From an uncultured Thermoleophilia bacterium (GTDB lineage: Bacteria > Actinomycetota > Thermoleophilia > UBA2241), in NCBI GenBank assembly GCA_903921965.1, contig CAIXSE010000716.1, positions 1 to 6,189 on the forward strand: a DNA stretch of 6,189 nucleotides, given 5' to 3'. The notes beneath the pieces are model-generated. The model was given only the letters and a program-made list of their open reading frames with translations, did not search any database and was not told where the DNA came from. The first letter of the stretch is position 1. Every line of letters begins with the position of its first letter. Positions 4,540-6,189 of the stretch are shown here, piece by piece. The translations under genes were made by a program, and so were the position numbers.

Positions 4540-5949
4540 ATGGAGCCCGGCATCCCCACACGCATGGGGGACGGTTCGCTCGTCCGCCTGACGCGTTCGG
4601 AGCTGCGCGCCGACCTCGAAGACGGTACGGCGCTCGGCGCGAAGCGTGCCCGGGTCGAGCCGCTCGAAGGGGCCGAACTCGATCACCTGCTCGACATCTT
4701 CGCCTCTCCGGCGAGGTTCTCGGCCGTCGACATCGGCGACGAGGTCGTGCTCACCTACGACGGCACCGGCACCCAGCAGGCGGAGCGCATCGACGGCCTG
4801 GTCGTCTACGAGCAGTTCCTCGGGGCCGACTCGGGCGAGCTCTTCCACCAGGATTACTGCTACAACGCCGCCGCCAAGCTGGTGGCCGGCGAGGCCCGGG
4901 CGATGCACGACGCCCAGCACCGGCTCACGATGCCGCTGCACTACGGCTCGCAGGCCGACCTGGGCCGGTACTCGATGCCCGACGGGCCCGTCCCCAACTG
5001 GGCGGAGCTCCTGCCGCTCGGCCGCACGGACGAGGCGCGCGCGGCGCAGGAGGCGGCGGTCGCGTTCGCGACCGCCGACATGCGCCGCGTCGCCGAGGCG
5101 CTCTGGGAGGCCGGCGCCGACGGGCTCGACTTCGACACCAGCGGCGCCGCCGGCGACGCCGAGTTCCTCGCCGTGCTCGAGGTCGTGCGCGGCCTGCGCC
5201 GCGACCACCCCACCATGAGCATCGAGGTCGGCATGGCCTCGGAGTTCGTGCTGGGGATGCACGGCCGGGTCGAGTTCGACGGCGTGCGCCTCGCCGGGCT
5301 CTGGCCGCGCGACCAGCTCCGCCTCGTCGAGAGTGCCGGGGCCACCGTCTTCGGCCCTTGCGTCAACGTCAACACCGGGCGCTCCGTGGCCTGGAACGTC
5401 GCCCGGGCGGTCACGATCCTCAAGCCGTGCGTCGCGGCCGCCACCATCCCCGTGCACGTCAACGCCGGCATGGGCGTCGGCGGCGTGCCGATGAGCGTCT
5501 GCCCGCCCGCCGACGCCGTCTCGCGCGCCGGGAGGGCCTTCGTCGACCTGCTCCACGTGGACGGGTTGTAGGTCGGGACCGGCGACATCTTCGGGATGCC
5601 CGCCGCCCACGCGGCCGCCTGCGGGATGAACGGGCTGCGCGCCGCCGGAGACCTGGTGGCGAGGATACAGCTCACGCGGGGGATGAGGCTCCCGGAGGCG
5701 AAGCGGGTGGTGGCTGAGCGGCTCGGCGTGAGCACGGGCGACCTCTCCGACTGCGTCGCCATGCAGGAGGTGCGCGGCGAGCTGGGCCTCGGCCGCATCA
5801 TCGACTCCGAGGCCCCGTACCCGGGGGCGGCGACGGCGATGGAGGCGAAGATCAACATCGCCGAGCTGTTCGACCTGCCGATCAACTGCGTCGACCGGTT
5901 CCTCGAGCAGAGCTCGGCGGTCCGGCGCGCGCCCGGGCAGTCGTCGTGA
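4540..5949 (+). CDS. mtbB: Dimethylamine:corrinoid methyltransferase, pyrrolysine-containing (amber read-through)
   Basis: MtbB transfers one methyl group from dimethylamine to the Co(I) corrinoid of its partner protein, releasing monomethylamine. Read through TAG 5569-5571, the frame gives 469 residues with Pyl344, close to the length (about 467) and Pyl position (about 356) known for Methanosarcina MtbB. Family features are the N-terminal RMGDGSLVRLT (8-18), DGLDFDTSGAAGDAEFL (194-210), HGRVEFDGVRLAGLWP (241-256), FGPCVNVNTG (271-280) and VNAGMGVGGVPM (307-318). HVDGL leads into the amber, followed by VGTGDIFGMP and NGLRAAGDLVARIQL. The C-terminal 125 residues are an intact family tail, so this is not a pseudogene. 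The ATG aligns the RMGDG motif with known MtbB N-termini, although the GAGGAG site is only 3 nt upstream. The final stop is TGA, overlapping the next start. Without tRNA-Pyl the product would be a dead 343-residue protein. Confidence 0.93.
5569..5571 (+). other. In-frame amber codon predicted to encode pyrrolysine (Pyl344 of MtbB)
   Basis: The TAG lies in frame between VDGL and VGTGD, exactly where dimethylamine methyltransferases carry pyrrolysine. Both flanks are conserved and the frame stays open for another 125 codons with the same codon bias. In this family Pyl is the active-site residue, its imine ring being thought to bind and orient the methylamine. A nonsense mutation would be unlikely to fall on precisely this codon. 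Confidence 0.92.
5581..5604 (+). other. Possible stem-loop 9 nt after the amber codon (PYLIS-like?)
   Basis: GGCG (5581-5584) pairs with CGCC (5601-5604) and CATC (5586-5589) with GATG (5595-5598), with a 1x2 internal loop and a UUCGG apical loop. Its position resembles the PYLIS elements proposed downstream of amber codons in methylamine methyltransferase genes. Such elements are not generally required for Pyl insertion, and this stem is short and lies in a strongly conserved coding region. Confidence 0.2.
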
Positions 5950-6189
5950 GGGCGCGCGGCATGCCGCAGGGGAACGGGCGTGCGCACCTGAAGGAGGTGC
6001 CGGCGGGCGACCTTGCGAGGCAGCCGCTGCAGCCGCTGCGCGCCGACCTCCGCCTGCAGGCGCACGACGACGAGCGGCTGCGGCCCCTCGTGGAGGCCAC
6101 GTACGCCCTGCTCGCGAAGACGGGCGTCAAGTGCCGCTCGCAGCGCGGACTCGACCTGTTCGCACGGGCGGGCGCGGAGGTCCACGAGG
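5946..6189 (+). CDS. MttB-superfamily methyltransferase, N-terminal part (runs off right edge)
   Basis: From GTG 5946 the frame is open for 81 codons to the window end. Residues from about 33 on read ADLRLQAHDDERLRPLVEAT, then YALLAKTGVKC and RGLDLFARAGAEVHE. This is the same N-terminal pattern seen in the two other MttB homologues here (strand, DDE-like helix, LLxxTGV, second helix ending AGAEV). The GTG overlaps the mtbB TGA as GTGA (5946-5949), implying translational coupling and co-transcription with mtbB. An in-frame ATG at 5961 is an alternative start with only a weak GAGG upstream. The first 30 or so residues are rich in Arg, Gly and Gln and do not belong to the conserved fold. Whether this is a pyrrolysine-type trimethylamine methyltransferase (mttB proper), as adjacency to mtbB might suggest, cannot be seen because the catalytic region is outside the window. 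Confidence 0.75.
   Translation, partial: MRARGMPQGNGRAHLKEVPAGDLARQPLQPLRADLRLQAHDDERLRPLVEATYALLAKTGVKCRSQRGLDLFARAGAEVHE
5984..6000 (+). other. Hairpin holding an internal Shine-Dalgarno-like sequence
   Basis: GCACCT (5984-5989) and AGGTGC (5995-6000) form a perfect 6-bp stem with a GAAGG loop, and the AAGGAGG at 5991-5997 lies in the loop and 3' arm. The site is inside the N-terminus of the third MttB homologue. No in-frame start codon follows at a usable spacing; the nearest, a TTG at 6013, is out of frame. Its role, if any, is unknown. Confidence 0.3.

Noticed and set aside
4361..4561. N-terminal extension of the minus-strand MttB homologue to ATG 4561
   Set aside because: It would add 67 low-complexity Arg/Ala-rich residues, run through the promoter region and overlap mtbB; a perfect AAGGAGG supports GTG 4360.
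3020..4591. Long plus-strand open frame (523 codons) opposite the MttB homologue
   Set aside because: Same shadow composition (runs of RRR, AAA, HAR); the opposite strand has full COG5598 conservation.
4201..5610. Long minus-strand open frame (469 codons) opposite mtbB
   Set aside because: His/Arg/Gly/Asp-rich shadow without domain character, typical of antisense frames in GC-rich genes.
5569..5949. mtbB as a pseudogene or as two adjacent genes (343 aa and 117 aa)
   Set aside because: The TAG is exactly at the family's pyrrolysine position, the frame is unchanged, and the tail retains conserved MtbB sequence; the ATG at 5596 has no ribosome binding site.
4941..6185. Minus-strand 414-codon frame opposite mtbB and the third MttB
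   Set aside because: Ser/Arg/Pro-rich shadow frame; coding evidence is on the plus strand.
1..6189. CRISPR arrays, tRNA or rRNA genes, insertion sequences, integrase or attachment sites
   Set aside because: I saw no regular spaced repeats, no tRNA-like cloverleaf (in particular no pylT), and no transposase-like reading frame.

Overview
The window is very GC-rich, with strong G/C preference at third codon positions. It carries a MerR-type HTH regulator of actinobacterial style that looks leaderless, and all four complete genes end in TGA. This suggests a high-GC bacterium, most plausibly a member of the Actinomycetota; the phylum is an inference. The locus is devoted to corrinoid-dependent demethylation of methylated amines.

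Layout from left to right. (1) A minus-strand operon: an APC-family permease (start at 1717) is translationally coupled by a GTGA overlap to an MttB-superfamily methyltransferase that runs off the left edge (N-terminus only, 227-1). (2) A 132-bp divergent promoter region, then a plus-strand HTH-GAF regulator (1850-2917). (3) A convergent minus-strand MttB-superfamily methyltransferase lacking pyrrolysine (4360-2942). (4) A 179-bp divergent region, then plus-strand mtbB, the dimethylamine:corrinoid methyltransferase. It must be read through an in-frame amber codon (TAG 5569-5571) to give one 469-residue protein (4540-5949). A conventional gene caller would split it into a 343-aa protein and a 117-aa fragment. 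(5) A third MttB-superfamily gene starts by a GTGA overlap with the mtbB stop and runs off the right edge.

The main result is the UAG-encoded pyrrolysine in mtbB. The flanking sequence on both sides of the TAG matches the family closely, and Pyl is the catalytic residue of this family. The organism should therefore also encode the pyl genes (tRNA-Pyl, PylS, PylB, PylC, PylD), a cognate corrinoid protein and a corrinoid:acceptor methyltransferase; none of these is in the window.

The second result is a near-identical 21-bp element (19 of 21 positions) present once in each divergent promoter region and nowhere else I noticed. In both places it lies exactly the same distance upstream of a -10-like hexamer (CATACT or GATACT) driving the minus-strand gene (permease or MttB homologue). 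This is what a co-regulated regulon would look like, and the HTH-GAF protein encoded between the two sites is the obvious candidate to bind it.

Inferred working model: the GAF domain senses a ligand, possibly a methylated amine, and the regulator controls uptake through the permease and demethylation by a set of methyltransferases. MtbB handles dimethylamine, and the three MttB homologues handle tri- or quaternary methylamines of unknown identity.
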